Assembly: GCF_022206305.1 (NCBI RefSeq)
Contig: NZ_JAKOIW010000005.1
Span: 124,001-188,000, forward strand
Source: Gordonia sp. 'Campus'
Lineage (GTDB): Bacteria; Actinomycetota; Actinomycetes; Mycobacteriales; Mycobacteriaceae
Length of the DNA stretch: 64,000 nucleotides
Direction: 5' to 3'
The position numbers and the translations under genes are program-made. Position 1 is the first letter of the stretch; every line of letters starts with the position of its first letter. Below are positions 8,564 through 17,850 of the stretch, piece by piece. The notes under the pieces are model-generated. The model worked only from the letters and a program-made list of their open reading frames with translations, searched no databases and was not told the origin of the DNA.

Positions 8564-9340
8564 TCAGCAGTGTGTGGTCAGCGAGGCCCGCAACTGGCTG
8601 AACCGGAACAGCGCGGGCTCACCGACGACGTCGGTGTAGCGATCGATGACGGCTTCGACGAAGTCGTCGACCGCGTTTTCCGGTAGCCGGCTCGTCCAAT
8701 CCGACGCCCCGACCGCGAACCAGGCACGGAAGTCGGCAACCGAGTCGAACTGCCAGCGCAAATCCTTCACCGACAGATCGTCGACGACGAATCCGGCATC
8801 GGTGGCCAGCTCTCCGAAGTGGATCGGGTCGATATGGACGTACGGCGCGTCGAAGCCGTCGAAGTGGGGCTGCCACGCCGGTTGCGCCGCGACTTTCATG
8901 GCGACGTCTTCGATGCTGGGTCGGTCGGTCGCGCAGACCATCTGCAGCACGGCCCGACCGCCGTCGACGAGGCTTCGGGCGATTCCGCGTAGCGCGGCGC
9001 CCTGGTCGTGGACCCAGTGGAGGGCGTTGAACGACACCGCGATGTCGAAGTCGTCGTCGAACGGCAGGGCGAGGACGTCGTCGACGTGGAACTGGACTCG
9101 CAGGTTGTCGGCCGGCACACGGTCCAAAGCGCGTTCGATCATCCGCCGCGAAGCGTCGACGCCCACAACACTTCCCGACGGAAGCCGATCGGCCAGCAGC
9201 ATCGTGATGAAGCCGTCGCCACATCCGACATCCAGGAGCCGTTCGGTGCCGGTGAGTTCCAGATCCCCGATGGACTCCTCGGCGACCATGCGCTGCAGCT
9301 CACTCACGTCCGCGTATCGCTCGCCGTCCCAATCGACCAT
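8564..9340 (-). CDS. Class I SAM-dependent methyltransferase (trans-aconitate methyltransferase-like)
   Basis: A 258-residue cytoplasmic methyltransferase. The SAM-binding glycine motif is LLDVGCGDG at residues 35-43 with acidic strand 2 (VVGVDAS) and motif SFNALHWVHD. The overall pattern resembles trans-aconitate 2-methyltransferases. A second member of the same family lies at 53731, and both have a 21-bp repeat array close to their 3' side. The actual methyl acceptor is unknown. ATG 9340 has a normal family N-terminus (MVDWDGERYADVS). Confidence 0.82.
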   Translation of the reverse strand: MVDWDGERYADVSELQRMVAEESIGDLELTGTERLLDVGCGDGFITMLLADRLPSGSVVGVDASRRMIERALDRVPADNLRVQFHVDDVLALPFDDDFDIAVSFNALHWVHDQGAALRGIARSLVDGGRAVLQMVCATDRPSIEDVAMKVAAQPAWQPHFDGFDAPYVHIDPIHFGELATDAGFVVDDLSVKDLRWQFDSVADFRAWFAVGASDWTSRLPENAVDDFVEAVIDRYTDVVGEPALFRFSQLRASLTTHC

Positions 9341-9414
9341 CGCGCACCCCTCGGTTGTCCGACCTGCGGGTCATTGTCCCCCGATGCGTCCGTCCGTCGC
9401 GTGGCTTCGGCGTA

Positions 9415-10821
9415 TCAGCCGGACGACTCGTGCGCGTGCGCGACCATCTGCGAGGCCTCGCGGTACCGGGCGTACACCCCGGGAGTGGGTGGCCCGGTGA
9501 GCGTGTGGGTCGGGGTCTCCCAGACGGGGAGTTCGCCGGTCAGCGCCCAGGCTGCTTGACGCGCCGCACCGAGCGCCACGTGTTCGCCGTCGGTGGGTAC
9601 GACGACCTCGCCGCCGAACAAGCACGGCGCGATCTCGCGGACCGCCGCCGATTTCGCGCCGCCTCCGGTCAGCAACACTCGATGGACCCCGACGCCCTGA
9701 CGCTCGATCTGCTCGCGGCAGAAGACCAGCGAAGAGACGAGACCCTCGACGGCTGCTCGCGCGATCGAGGCGGGCGTGAAATTGGCGGGGGTCAGGCCCG
9801 TCAGTGTGCCGGTCGCCTGGGGAAGGTTCGGTGACCGTTCGCCTGCGAGGTACGGCACCATCGTGACGCCGCCCGCGCCTGGCTCGGCCGACATCGCCAA
9901 CCGCGCGAACTCGGCCAGGTCTACGCCGAGCATCGTCGCGGTCGCCGACAGCACCGGGGCGCCGTTCAGCGTGCAGACCAACGGCAGGTGACGCCCCGTC
10001 GCGTCGGCGAACCCGGCCACCAGACCTGACGGGTCATCCGGCGCCACGTCGCCGACGGCACTGACGACACCCGACGTCCCGAGGGACACGACCGCATCTC
10101 CGGGTCCGGCATGCAATCCCAGTGCGGCTGAGGCGTTGTCACCGGCACCCGCACCCACGACGGTCCCCGACGGGGTGGTCCCGGCGCGCTCTCCGGGGCC
10201 GAGTACGCGGGGGAGCAGCGGCCGTCGCCCCCGAAACGCCCTCTCCAGCAGATCGACTCGGTACTCACCAGTCGCCGCGCTGAAGTAGCCGGTTCCCGAG
10301 GCGTCGCTTCGGTCGGTGATCAGTTCACCGATGTCGGTGCTCCGGCGCAGGCGCCAGGTGAGCCAGTCATGCGGCAGGCAGACCGCCGCGGTGGCGTCGG
10401 CGTGCTCGGGCTCGTGGTCTGCCAGCCAGCGGAGCTTGGTCGCGGTGATCGATGCCACCGGCACCACACCGACCGAGCGTGCCCAGGATTGCGGGCCGTC
10501 CAGTTCGGCGACGAGGGCCGTCGCGTCAGGTGCGGAGCGGGTGTCGTTCCACAGCAAGGCGTCTCGGACGACGTGGCCCGCCTTGTCCAGACACACCATG
10601 CCGTGTTGCTGACCCGCCACCGACACCGCCGCAACGTCCTCGAGCCCACCGGCTTGGCTCGCCGCCGAACACAGTGCGTCCCACCAGTGATCCGGGTGCA
10701 CCTCGGTCCCGGGAGGATGTGGTGCCTGTCCGGTGCGCACCACCCGTCCGGTGGTGGCATCGCATACGACGACCTTGCAGGACTGGGTCGACGAATCGAT
10801 TCCGGCAACCAGCGTCGTCAT
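9415..10821 (-). CDS. xylB: Xylulokinase (FGGY family carbohydrate kinase)
   Basis: A 468-residue FGGY kinase that phosphorylates D-xylulose to xylulose-5-phosphate. Seen: the N-terminal phosphate loop [19 protein letters not shown], the sugar-site region [10 protein letters not shown], the ATPase strand [11 protein letters not shown], and GGGAKS near the C-terminus. The start is ATG 10819-10821, overlapping the stop of the upstream dehydrogenase (ATGA). A longer reading would cover that whole gene's end and is rejected. It is the last gene of a leftward polyol operon, so it receives the ketose made by the two dehydrogenases. Confidence 0.9.
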   Translation of the reverse strand: MTTLVAGIDSSTQSCKVVVCDATTGRVVRTGQAPHPPGTEVHPDHWWDALCSAASQAGGLEDVAAVSVAGQQHGMVCLDKAGHVVRDALLWNDTRSAPDATALVAELDGPQSWARSVGVVPVASITATKLRWLADHEPEHADATAAVCLPHDWLTWRLRRSTDIGELITDRSDASGTGYFSAATGEYRVDLLERAFRGRRPLLPRVLGPGERAGTTPSGTVVGAGAGDNASAALGLHAGPGDAVVSLGTSGVVSAVGDVAPDDPSGLVAGFADATGRHLPLVCTLNGAPVLSATATMLGVDLAEFARLAMSAEPGAGGVTMVPYLAGERSPNLPQATGTLTGLTPANFTPASIARAAVEGLVSSLVFCREQIERQGVGVHRVLLTGGGAKSAAVREIAPCLFGGEVVVPTDGEHVALGAARQAAWALTGELPVWETPTHTLTGPPTPGVYARYREASQMVAHAHESSG

Positions 10822-12293
10822 GCGAGCAGACCGGTGAGTGTGGCGCGGGCACCCTTGCTGCGCAACGACTCCAGCGCGGAGAGGTACGGTTCCGTGAACA
10901 ACGGCTTCTCCGCGAGAGTGCCGAACAGTTCGGGATCGGCGACGAAGGCCAGGGGGTCGGTTCGTGAGCGCTGTGCTCGCGGAACGAGTTCGGTCGCAAG
11001 GGGATCGACGACGTCGATCGGGTCGCCTGCCTCGTCGACGCCCTCGGCATACCGGGTCCAGCTCGCCACGACCGCGGCGGCCAGGTCGCTTCGCTGATCC
11101 TGCTCGAGGCGCTCGCGGATGACCGGAACCAACCACTTCGGGATGCGGTCGGACGAGTCCTGGCAGAGCCGGGCGATGGTGTCGGCGATCGCGGGGTTCG
11201 CGAATCGCTCGAGCAGGGTCTCGATGTAGGTGTCGACGTCCACGCCGGGAAGGGGACGGAGTGTGGTCGCTCCTTCCTCGGTCATGTAGCGACGCAGCAG
11301 ACTACGGATGTCGGGGTCGGATGCGGCGTCGTGGACGTAGCGGTACCCGAGCAGATAACCGAAGTAGCACAGTGCCTGGTGGCCGGCGTTGAGGAGTCGC
11401 AGTTTCATCAGCTCGTAGGGGGTCACGTCGTCGACGACCTGGACCCCCACCTTCTCCAGCGCCGGACGCCCCATCGCGAAGTCGTCCTCGAGTACCCATT
11501 GGGTGAACGGTTCGGCGACGACCGGCCAGTTGTCGACGATGCCGGTGCGATCCTCGACCTCGTCAGCCAGGTCGGGCGGCGTCGCCGGGGTGATCCGATC
11601 GACCATCGAGTTCGGGAAGCGCGTGTTGGCCTCGATCCACCCCGCGAGTTCCGGGTCGCGCAACCGGGCGTAGGCGAGAAAGGTCGAACGGGCCATGTGG
11701 CCGTTGCCCTCGATGTTGTCGCAGGACATCACCGTGAACGACGGTGTCCCGCGTTCGCGGCGTCGAGCCAGCGCTTCGGTCACCAGTCCGAACACGGTGC
11801 GCGGCGGCGCACTCGCCTCGAGGTCGGCGACGATATCCGGGTTCGTGGCGTCGAACTCGCCGGTCGACGGTGAGAAGTTGTAGCCGCCCTCGGTGACGGT
11901 CAGTGAGACGATCCGGGTCGCCGGGTCACTCAGCCGGTCGATCACTTTCTCGGGATCGTCCGGTGCGTACAGATAGTCGACGATCGAGCCGACGACCGAG
12001 GTCTCCACGGCGCCATCGGGATGCTTGAGGGTGAGGGTGAACAATCCGTCCTGCGGGACGAGGGCGTCCCGCATGGCGGCGTCGGCGGTGCGGACACCGA
12101 CCCCGCAGATGCCCCAGTCGTTCGCCGAGGGGTCGGCGGCGAGGAGGCGGTCGAGGTACATCGCCTGGTGCGCGCGATGAAACGCGCCGACACCGAAGTG
12201 GACGATCCCCGGGGTCACCGCCGCGCGATCGAACGCGGGCGTGTCGACGCCATCGAGCCGCGGCAACGTCTCGTTGGTCAGCGATGTGCTCAT
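10818..12293 (-). CDS. Mannitol 2-dehydrogenase family protein (polyol dehydrogenase)
   Basis: A 491-residue long-chain secondary-alcohol dehydrogenase that oxidises mannitol to fructose or D-arabitol to D-xylulose with NAD. Seen: the nucleotide-binding N-terminus [17 protein letters not shown], the family block TEGGYNFSP, and the catalytic-region lysine in [19 protein letters not shown]. Length fits the family (about 490). ATG 12291-12293 overlaps the stop of the zinc dehydrogenase (ATGA), and its stop overlaps the xylulokinase start. Pairing with xylulokinase favours D-arabitol as well as mannitol or sorbitol as substrate; this is inference. Confidence 0.9.
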   Translation of the reverse strand: MSTSLTNETLPRLDGVDTPAFDRAAVTPGIVHFGVGAFHRAHQAMYLDRLLAADPSANDWGICGVGVRTADAAMRDALVPQDGLFTLTLKHPDGAVETSVVGSIVDYLYAPDDPEKVIDRLSDPATRIVSLTVTEGGYNFSPSTGEFDATNPDIVADLEASAPPRTVFGLVTEALARRRERGTPSFTVMSCDNIEGNGHMARSTFLAYARLRDPELAGWIEANTRFPNSMVDRITPATPPDLADEVEDRTGIVDNWPVVAEPFTQWVLEDDFAMGRPALEKVGVQVVDDVTPYELMKLRLLNAGHQALCYFGYLLGYRYVHDAASDPDIRSLLRRYMTEEGATTLRPLPGVDVDTYIETLLERFANPAIADTIARLCQDSSDRIPKWLVPVIRERLEQDQRSDLAAAVVASWTRYAEGVDEAGDPIDVVDPLATELVPRAQRSRTDPLAFVADPELFGTLAEKPLFTEPYLSALESLRSKGARATLTGLLA

Positions 12294-13402
12294 CGGCGGG
12301 TTCCCTCCGGCCGGGTCGTGACGGTCTCGGCGTCGTCGTCCGAGTTCTGTTCGTAGCGCGAGATGGCCGGGTAGACCACCGCTTTGATGTTCCCGGGAAC
12401 GCGATCGGCGTTGAGTGCGTCCGTCAGTTCGTCGAGGCCGTACCGCGCGGTCACCATGGCATCGAGATCCACCGCTCCCGTCCGGGCGAGGGCCAGTGCG
12501 GTCGGCCACGTGTTGGCGTAGCGGAACACCCCGGTCACCACCAACTCGCGATTCTGGATGAGTGAGATCGGGAGTTCCATGGTGTCGGCGCCCATGCCGA
12601 CCAGGATCACACGTCCGCCGGGGCGGACCCCCGACAGGCCTTCCCGGACCGCGCCGGCGACTCCGCTCGCGTCGACGAACGCATCCACCCGCTCGATCTC
12701 TGTGCCGGGTGTGATCACCGCCGTGGCGCCGAACTCCCTTGCGCGGAGCCGTCGTTGCTCGTCCGGCTCGCTCACGACGATGCGCGCGAGACCGGACGCC
12801 CGCGCGACCTGGGCGACCATCAGGCCGATCGGTCCGGCGCCGGCGATCAGCACGGAGCCACCGGCTGCGACCTCGGCCTTGCGCATGGCGGCAATGCCCA
12901 CCGAGAGGGGCTCGAACAGCGCTGCCGCCTCGTCCGAGACCTCAGGAGGTACCGGATGGGCGAAATCGGCTCCGATGGTGACGAATTCGGCGAAAGCGCC
13001 GTCGACCGGGGGTGTCGCATAAAACCGCATCCGGGGGCACAGGTGGTAGTCACCGCGCTTGCTCTCCGGCGTGGTCGGGTCGGGGCGCTGGGGCTCGATC
13101 GACACCCGCTCGCCGATCCGGGCCCGGTCGACGCCGTCGCCGACGGCGACGACGACCCCGGCGGCCTCATGGCCGAGGACGAGCGGATCGCGGACCACGT
13201 ACTCGCCGATCCGTCCGTGGCGGAGGTAGTGGGTGTCCGAGCCGCACACGCCCACCGCGCGGACGGCCACCGTCACGTCACCCGCCCCCGGTTCCGGTGA
13301 CCTCCGGGTTTCCGTGGTCACCGTCAGATCGGGATGCAGGACGCCGGCGCGCATGGCGTCCGGTACACGCGGTATACGCAGATCGGTTGTTGCGTGGGTC
13401 AC
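12290..13402 (-). CDS. Zinc-dependent polyol dehydrogenase (sorbitol/L-iditol dehydrogenase-like, MDR family)
   Basis: A 370-residue medium-chain dehydrogenase. Zinc-site residues are visible in VGVCGSDTHYLRHG (Cys53) and GHEAAG (His78-Glu79). The NAD motif GAGPIGLMVAQ lies near residue 180. The segment with the structural-zinc cysteines is reduced here: between residues about 100 and 125 only one clear cysteine (HLCP) is seen, as in sorbitol dehydrogenases. It would oxidise a sugar alcohol to a ketose. It is the first gene of the leftward operon, 100 bp from the divergent SorC regulator with the operator between. Confidence 0.88.
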   Translation of the reverse strand: MTHATTDLRIPRVPDAMRAGVLHPDLTVTTETRRSPEPGAGDVTVAVRAVGVCGSDTHYLRHGRIGEYVVRDPLVLGHEAAGVVVAVGDGVDRARIGERVSIEPQRPDPTTPESKRGDYHLCPRMRFYATPPVDGAFAEFVTIGADFAHPVPPEVSDEAAALFEPLSVGIAAMRKAEVAAGGSVLIAGAGPIGLMVAQVARASGLARIVVSEPDEQRRLRAREFGATAVITPGTEIERVDAFVDASGVAGAVREGLSGVRPGGRVILVGMGADTMELPISLIQNRELVVTGVFRYANTWPTALALARTGAVDLDAMVTARYGLDELTDALNADRVPGNIKAVVYPAISRYEQNSDDDAETVTTRPEGTRR

Positions 13403-13420
13403 ACCTGAATGCTAGCTTAT

Positions 13421-13454
13421 TGAGCACATTGACCGCCAGTGAGCAGATGCTCAC
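13421..13454. promoter_or_regulatory. Likely SorC operator in the divergent polyol promoter
   Basis: In the 100-bp gap between the divergent genes, GTGAGCA (13439-13445), GA, TGCTCAC (13448-13454) form an inverted repeat. A further direct TGAGCA copy lies at 13421-13426, 19 bp away. Repeated half-sites between a SorC regulator and its target operon are the expected arrangement. Binding by this SorC protein is inference. Confidence 0.6.
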
Positions 13455-13502
13455 GGCCGCGCCTCGGCGGCGACGGCGAATGGACGCGAAGGGGCACCCC
13501 GG

Positions 13503-14546
13503 ATGGCACCTCGGAAGTCGGCGATCGGCACGGACGGCGAAACGCCCGTCGCGCCGGCACGTGGGGCCGCACCGCGCGGTGGCGACTCCGGCCAGGACCT
13601 GCGACTCCTCGTTCGAGCCGCGACCATGTATCACCTCGAAGGACTCACCCAGGCCGAGATCGCGGGCCGACTCGGGGTGTCGCGCCCGACGGCCGGCCGG
13701 CTCGTGGCGCGCGCGCGGGCGCAGGGTCTCGTACAGGTGTCGGTGTCGGCCCCGGCGCATCTGTCGGCGTCCATCCACACCGATCTCGAACGCGCCGTCG
13801 AGGAGACCCTGGGACTCGACGAGGTGCTCGTCATCGACGAGGTCGCCGACGGCACCACCACCGGCAACGCCGCGCTCGGTCGGGCGGGAGCGTCGGTGCT
13901 GACCCGACGGATTCAACCGACGGACACCTTCGGATTCACTTGGGGCCCGGAGCAAGTGGCCGTTGCCGACGCCATGGCTGCGTCCACCTCGTGTCAGCGG
14001 GTCGTGCAGATGGACGGCTCGATGACCTCCGTCGAGTACCACACCGGCGTCGACCACGCGCTCTCGCGCTTCTCCGAACGGCTCCATGCCCGACCGCTGC
14101 GGCTGGTCGCACCGCTCTACGTCGACCCGGAGACGGTCACTGCAGTGAACCGCGATTCGATTCTCTCGCAGGCACTCTCGGCGGCTCGCGGTGCACAGGT
14201 GATGTTGTTCGGTGTCGGCTCGGTGTCGACCTCGACGACTCTGTTCGAGGGCTCGTTCATCGACGCGGTCGTCCTCGACGAGCTGCTCGACCTCGGCGCG
14301 GTCGGGGAGATCGGCGGACGCTTCTACGACGCGAACGGCGGCGCCGTCCCCTCCAGCCTCGTCGACCGGACCGTCTCGGTGTCACTCGACGCGGTCCGTG
14401 CCTGCCCGACCTCGATCCTCGTGTCCGGTGGGACACACCGTCGCGAATCCATCCTCGGCGCGTTGCGCGGCGGCTACGCCACCATCCTGGTCACCGACGT
14501 GGCGACCGCCGAATGGCTTGTGATGCAAGAGAAAGGCGAACAATGA
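13503..14546 (+). CDS. SorC/DeoR-type sugar-sensing transcriptional regulator
   Basis: A 347-residue regulator. A helix-turn-helix lies at about residues 46-72 (LTQAEIAGRLGVSRPTAGRL), followed by the large SorC sugar-binding domain, with FGVGSVSTSTTLFEG near residue 240. SorC proteins respond to phosphorylated sugars and can activate or repress. The first 30 residues are low-complexity. The stop overlaps the ATG of the ABC binding-protein gene (ATGA), so regulator and importer are co-transcribed. It probably controls both arms of the polyol locus. Confidence 0.9.
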   Translation: MAPRKSAIGTDGETPVAPARGAAPRGGDSGQDLRLLVRAATMYHLEGLTQAEIAGRLGVSRPTAGRLVARARAQGLVQVSVSAPAHLSASIHTDLERAVEETLGLDEVLVIDEVADGTTTGNAALGRAGASVLTRRIQPTDTFGFTWGPEQVAVADAMAASTSCQRVVQMDGSMTSVEYHTGVDHALSRFSERLHARPLRLVAPLYVDPETVTAVNRDSILSQALSAARGAQVMLFGVGSVSTSTTLFEGSFIDAVVLDELLDLGAVGEIGGRFYDANGGAVPSSLVDRTVSVSLDAVRACPTSILVSGGTHRRESILGALRGGYATILVTDVATAEWLVMQEKGEQ

Positions 14547-15901
14547 CGTTCTCCCGACACCGAGTGCGATGGGCGCTGGGTGCGATGATCGCGACCGTGG
14601 GGCTGGTGCTCACCGGCTGCTCCGGCGCGGGTTCACTCACCGGCGGCGGAGGTCGCGAGATCACCGTCGCGATGGTCTCCAACTCGCAGATGCAGGACGC
14701 GGTGAAGCTGTCCACACAGTTCGAGGAGCAGAATCCCGGCGTCACGGTGCGGTTCGTGACCCTCTCCGAGAACGAGGCGCGCGCCAAGATCACCGCATCG
14801 GTGGCCACCGGCGGCGGTGAGTTCGATGTCGTGATGATCAGCAACTACGAGACCCCGATGTGGGGCGAGTACGGCTGGCTGGTGAACCTGACCCCGTACA
14901 TGGACGCCGATCCCGACTACGACGCCGACGACTTCATCCCGACGCTGAAGACGGCTCTGTCCCACGACGGTTCGATGTACTCGGCGCCGTTCTACGGTGA
15001 GTCGTCGTTCCTGATGTACAACAAGAAGCTGTTCGCCGAGGCCGGGGTGTCCTTGCCGCCTCAGCCGACGTGGCCCCAGGTCGCCGAAGCGGCGGCGAAA
15101 CTCGACAACGAACGTACGGCGGGAATCTGCCTGCGCGGCAAGCCCGGCTGGGGCGAGGTGCTCGCCCCGCTGAACACCGTGATCAACGCCTTCGGCGGAC
15201 GCTGGTACGACGAGGACTGGAATGCGCAGCTGGACAGTCCCGAGGTGGCCGCAGCGGTGAAGTTCTACGTCGACACGGTCCGGAACCACGGTGAGGCCGG
15301 CGCGGCGTCGTCCGGGTTCCAGGAATGCGGAAACCTGTTGTCGCAGGGACAGGTTGCGATGTGGTACGACGCGACATCCGCGGTGTCGGTGCTGGAGAGT
15401 CCGGACACCTCGTCGATCGCGGGTGACGTCGGCTATCTGCCCGCCCCGAGCATGGCCAAGGGCGACAACGGCTGGCTCTACACCTGGTCACTGGGCATCC
15501 CCACCAGCAGCAAGCACCAGGACGAGGCGTGGAAGTTCATCCGGTGGATGACCAGCAAGAGCTACATCGAGTACGTCTCGGAGACCCTGGGTCCCAGTCA
15601 CGTACCGCCGGGCAGCCGCCTGTCCACGTACGAGCTACCGGCCTACAAGGAACTCGCCGCCCCGTTCGCCGAGCAGACGCTGAGCGCCATGCGTGCGGCG
15701 AACCAGCTGAAGCCGACCCTGGAGCCGGTGCCCTACACCGGCGTCCAGTTCCTCGCGATCCCCGAGTTCCAGGATCTCGGAACCCGGGTGAGCCAGCAGA
15801 TCTCGGCAGCGATCGCCGGCCAGATCAGCGTCGACGACGCGCTCGCGCAGGCGCAGGAGTACGCCCAGGTCGTCGGCAAGTCCTACCAGAGGGAGCAGTG
15901 A
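14543..15901 (+). CDS. Sugar-alcohol ABC transporter, substrate-binding lipoprotein
   Basis: A 452-residue family 1 extracellular solute-binding protein. The signal peptide ends in lipobox LTGC with Cys26 as the lipidated residue, so it is anchored outside the membrane. The mature part shows the type II binding-protein fold, including the MSNYETPMWGEYGWL-like and NNKKLFAEAG patterns of the sorbitol/mannitol group. The start is ATG 14543-14545, overlapping the regulator's stop. A longer reading of the frame would run back through the regulator gene and is rejected. It delivers ligand to the two permeases downstream. Confidence 0.92.
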   Translation: MTFSRHRVRWALGAMIATVGLVLTGCSGAGSLTGGGGREITVAMVSNSQMQDAVKLSTQFEEQNPGVTVRFVTLSENEARAKITASVATGGGEFDVVMISNYETPMWGEYGWLVNLTPYMDADPDYDADDFIPTLKTALSHDGSMYSAPFYGESSFLMYNKKLFAEAGVSLPPQPTWPQVAEAAAKLDNERTAGICLRGKPGWGEVLAPLNTVINAFGGRWYDEDWNAQLDSPEVAAAVKFYVDTVRNHGEAGAASSGFQECGNLLSQGQVAMWYDATSAVSVLESPDTSSIAGDVGYLPAPSMAKGDNGWLYTWSLGIPTSSKHQDEAWKFIRWMTSKSYIEYVSETLGPSHVPPGSRLSTYELPAYKELAAPFAEQTLSAMRAANQLKPTLEPVPYTGVQFLAIPEFQDLGTRVSQQISAAIAGQISVDDALAQAQEYAQVVGKSYQREQ

Positions 15902-15903
15902 TC

Positions 15904-16857
15904 ATGGCCACCGCAGTCTCCACTCCACCACCCGACACTACGTCGAAGGCGCCGCTGAAGTCCTCGCGCGATCACGTCACGCGTGCCGAGGGATGGCGCC
16001 GTCGCGGGCCGCTCCTGCCGGCACTGATCTTCCTGATCGTGGTCACGCAGATCCCGTTCGTGTTCACGCTGTACTACTCCACGCAGTCGTGGAACCTGGT
16101 GCGCCCGGATTCGCGCGCGTTCGTCGGTCTCGACAACTACATCGCGGTGTTCGGCGACAGCCAGTTCTGGCGGGTGACGGTCAACACCATCTTGCTGATC
16201 GTGGGCACCGTCCTCATCTCGGTACTCCTCGGTCTGATGTTCGCGCTGCTGCTCGACCGCAAGTTCCTCGGCCGCGGGGTGGTCCGCACTTTGCTGATCA
16301 CTCCGTTCCTTGTCACCCCGGTGGCGGCCGCGCTGCTGTGGAAGACCAGCCTGCTGTCGCCGACCAACGGTCTCGTCAACTGGGCCCTGAGTCCGTTCGG
16401 CATCGAGACCGACTGGTTGTCGGAGTTCCCGCTGATGAGCGTGATGGCCGAACTGGTCTGGCAGTGGACGCCTTTCATGATGCTGCTGATCCTGGCGGGT
16501 CTGCAGTCGATGCCCCGTGACATCCAGGAGGCGGCGCGTGTCGACGGCGCCACCAGCTTCCGGCTCTTCCGGGAACTGACGCTGCCGCATCTGCGTCGCT
16601 TCATCGAACTCGGTGCGGTGCTCGGCGCGATCTACCTGGTCAACACGTTCGACGCGGTGTACATGATGACCTCCGGCGGCCCGGGAGTGTCCAGTTCGAA
16701 TCTGTCGTACTACATCTACCAGCGCGCGTTCCTCGGCTTCGACATCGGCCAGGCCGCGGCGATGGGCGTGGTCACCGTGATCGGCACGATCGTCGTCGCC
16801 ACGCTCGCTCTACGCCTGATCTTCAAATCATTCACCGGGACAGAGGAGCCGGCCTGA
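15904..16857 (+). CDS. Sugar-alcohol ABC transporter permease 1 (MalF-like)
   Basis: A 317-residue inner-membrane protein with about six transmembrane helices, beginning with a hydrophobic segment around residues 37-55 (LLPALIFLIVVTQIPFVFTL). The EAA loop that contacts the ATPase reads EAARVDGATSFRLFRE. ATG 15904 follows the binding-protein stop by two bases; GTG 15898 is possible but less likely. Its TGA shares one base with the ATG of permease 2. Confidence 0.93.
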   Translation: MATAVSTPPPDTTSKAPLKSSRDHVTRAEGWRRRGPLLPALIFLIVVTQIPFVFTLYYSTQSWNLVRPDSRAFVGLDNYIAVFGDSQFWRVTVNTILLIVGTVLISVLLGLMFALLLDRKFLGRGVVRTLLITPFLVTPVAAALLWKTSLLSPTNGLVNWALSPFGIETDWLSEFPLMSVMAELVWQWTPFMMLLILAGLQSMPRDIQEAARVDGATSFRLFRELTLPHLRRFIELGAVLGAIYLVNTFDAVYMMTSGGPGVSSSNLSYYIYQRAFLGFDIGQAAAMGVVTVIGTIVVATLALRLIFKSFTGTEEPA

Positions 16858-17744
16858 TGACCACCGACATCCGCTCCGACCGTACGTCGGCCGGGCAACC
16901 AGACGGGAAGCCCGGCACCGAGATCCGACGTCGGCGCCGGCCACGTCAAGCGGCGCTGACCGCAGTGACCTGGATCCTCGCGATCGGCTTCTTCTTCCCG
17001 GTGCTGTGGATGGTGCTGACCGCGTTCAAGCAGGAGAGCGACGCGGCGACGAACCCGCCGACCTTTTTCTTCGAGCCGACACTGCAGCAGTTCCGGGACG
17101 TCTTCGATGCGGGAATCGGTACACCGCTGTTGAACTCGGTGTTCGCGACCATCGTCTCGACGATCCTGGTGCTGTTGCTCGGCGTGCCCGCGGCGTTCGC
17201 GCTGTCACTCCGGCCGGTACGCAAGACCAAGGACGCGCTGTTCTTCTTCATCAGCACCAAGATGCTGCCGATCGTCGCGGCGATCATCCCCCTCTACGTG
17301 ATCGTCGGCGAGATCGGGATGCTCGACAACATTTGGACCCTGATCATCTTGTACACGGCCATGAATCTCCCGATCGCCGTGTGGATGATGCGCTCGTTCT
17401 TCCTCGAGGTGCCCGGGGAACTACTCGAGGCCGCCAGTATCGACGGTGCGAGCCTGTGGACCTCGGTGCGCGAGGTGATCCTGCCGCTGATCTCGCCGGG
17501 GATCGCAGCAACAGCGCTGATCTGTGTGATCTTCTCGTGGAACGAGTTCTTCTTCGCAGTCAACATGACCGCGGTCAACGCGCAGACGATGCCGGTGTTC
17601 CTGACCGGCTTCATGTCCGGACAGGGCCTGTACTGGGCGCAGCTGTCCGCGGCATCCGTGCTCGCCGCGCTCCCGGTTGTCATCTGCGGCTGGATCGCCC
17701 AGAACAAGCTCGTCCGCGGTCTGTCGTTCGGCGCGATCAAGTGA
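16857..17744 (+). CDS. Sugar-alcohol ABC transporter permease 2 (MalG-like)
   Basis: A 295-residue permease with about six membrane helices and an N-terminal Arg-rich cytoplasmic stretch. The EAA loop is EAASIDGASLWTSVRE. It pairs with permease 1 to form the channel. The last codons (17729-17745) are repeated almost exactly at 17780-17796 in the gap before the ATPase gene. Confidence 0.93.
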   Translation: MTTDIRSDRTSAGQPDGKPGTEIRRRRRPRQAALTAVTWILAIGFFFPVLWMVLTAFKQESDAATNPPTFFFEPTLQQFRDVFDAGIGTPLLNSVFATIVSTILVLLLGVPAAFALSLRPVRKTKDALFFFISTKMLPIVAAIIPLYVIVGEIGMLDNIWTLIILYTAMNLPIAVWMMRSFFLEVPGELLEAASIDGASLWTSVREVILPLISPGIAATALICVIFSWNEFFFAVNMTAVNAQTMPVFLTGFMSGQGLYWAQLSAASVLAALPVVICGWIAQNKLVRGLSFGAIK

Positions 17745-17796
17745 CAGCTCAGTTCGGTATCGCGCCCTCGGTCCCAGCTCGGCGCCATCAAGTGAC
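17729..17796 (+). repeat. Imperfect 17-bp direct repeat at the end of permease 2
   Basis: CGGCGCGATCAAGTGAC (17729-17745, carrying the stop) recurs as CGGCGCCATCAAGTGAC (17780-17796), 51 bp away with one mismatch. This looks like a small local duplication of the gene's end within the 106-bp gap. Confidence 0.6.
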
Positions 17797-17850
17797 CCGT
17801 CCCCTCTGACACGCACTCGCACAACAACTTTGTAGAAACCGGAGAACATC

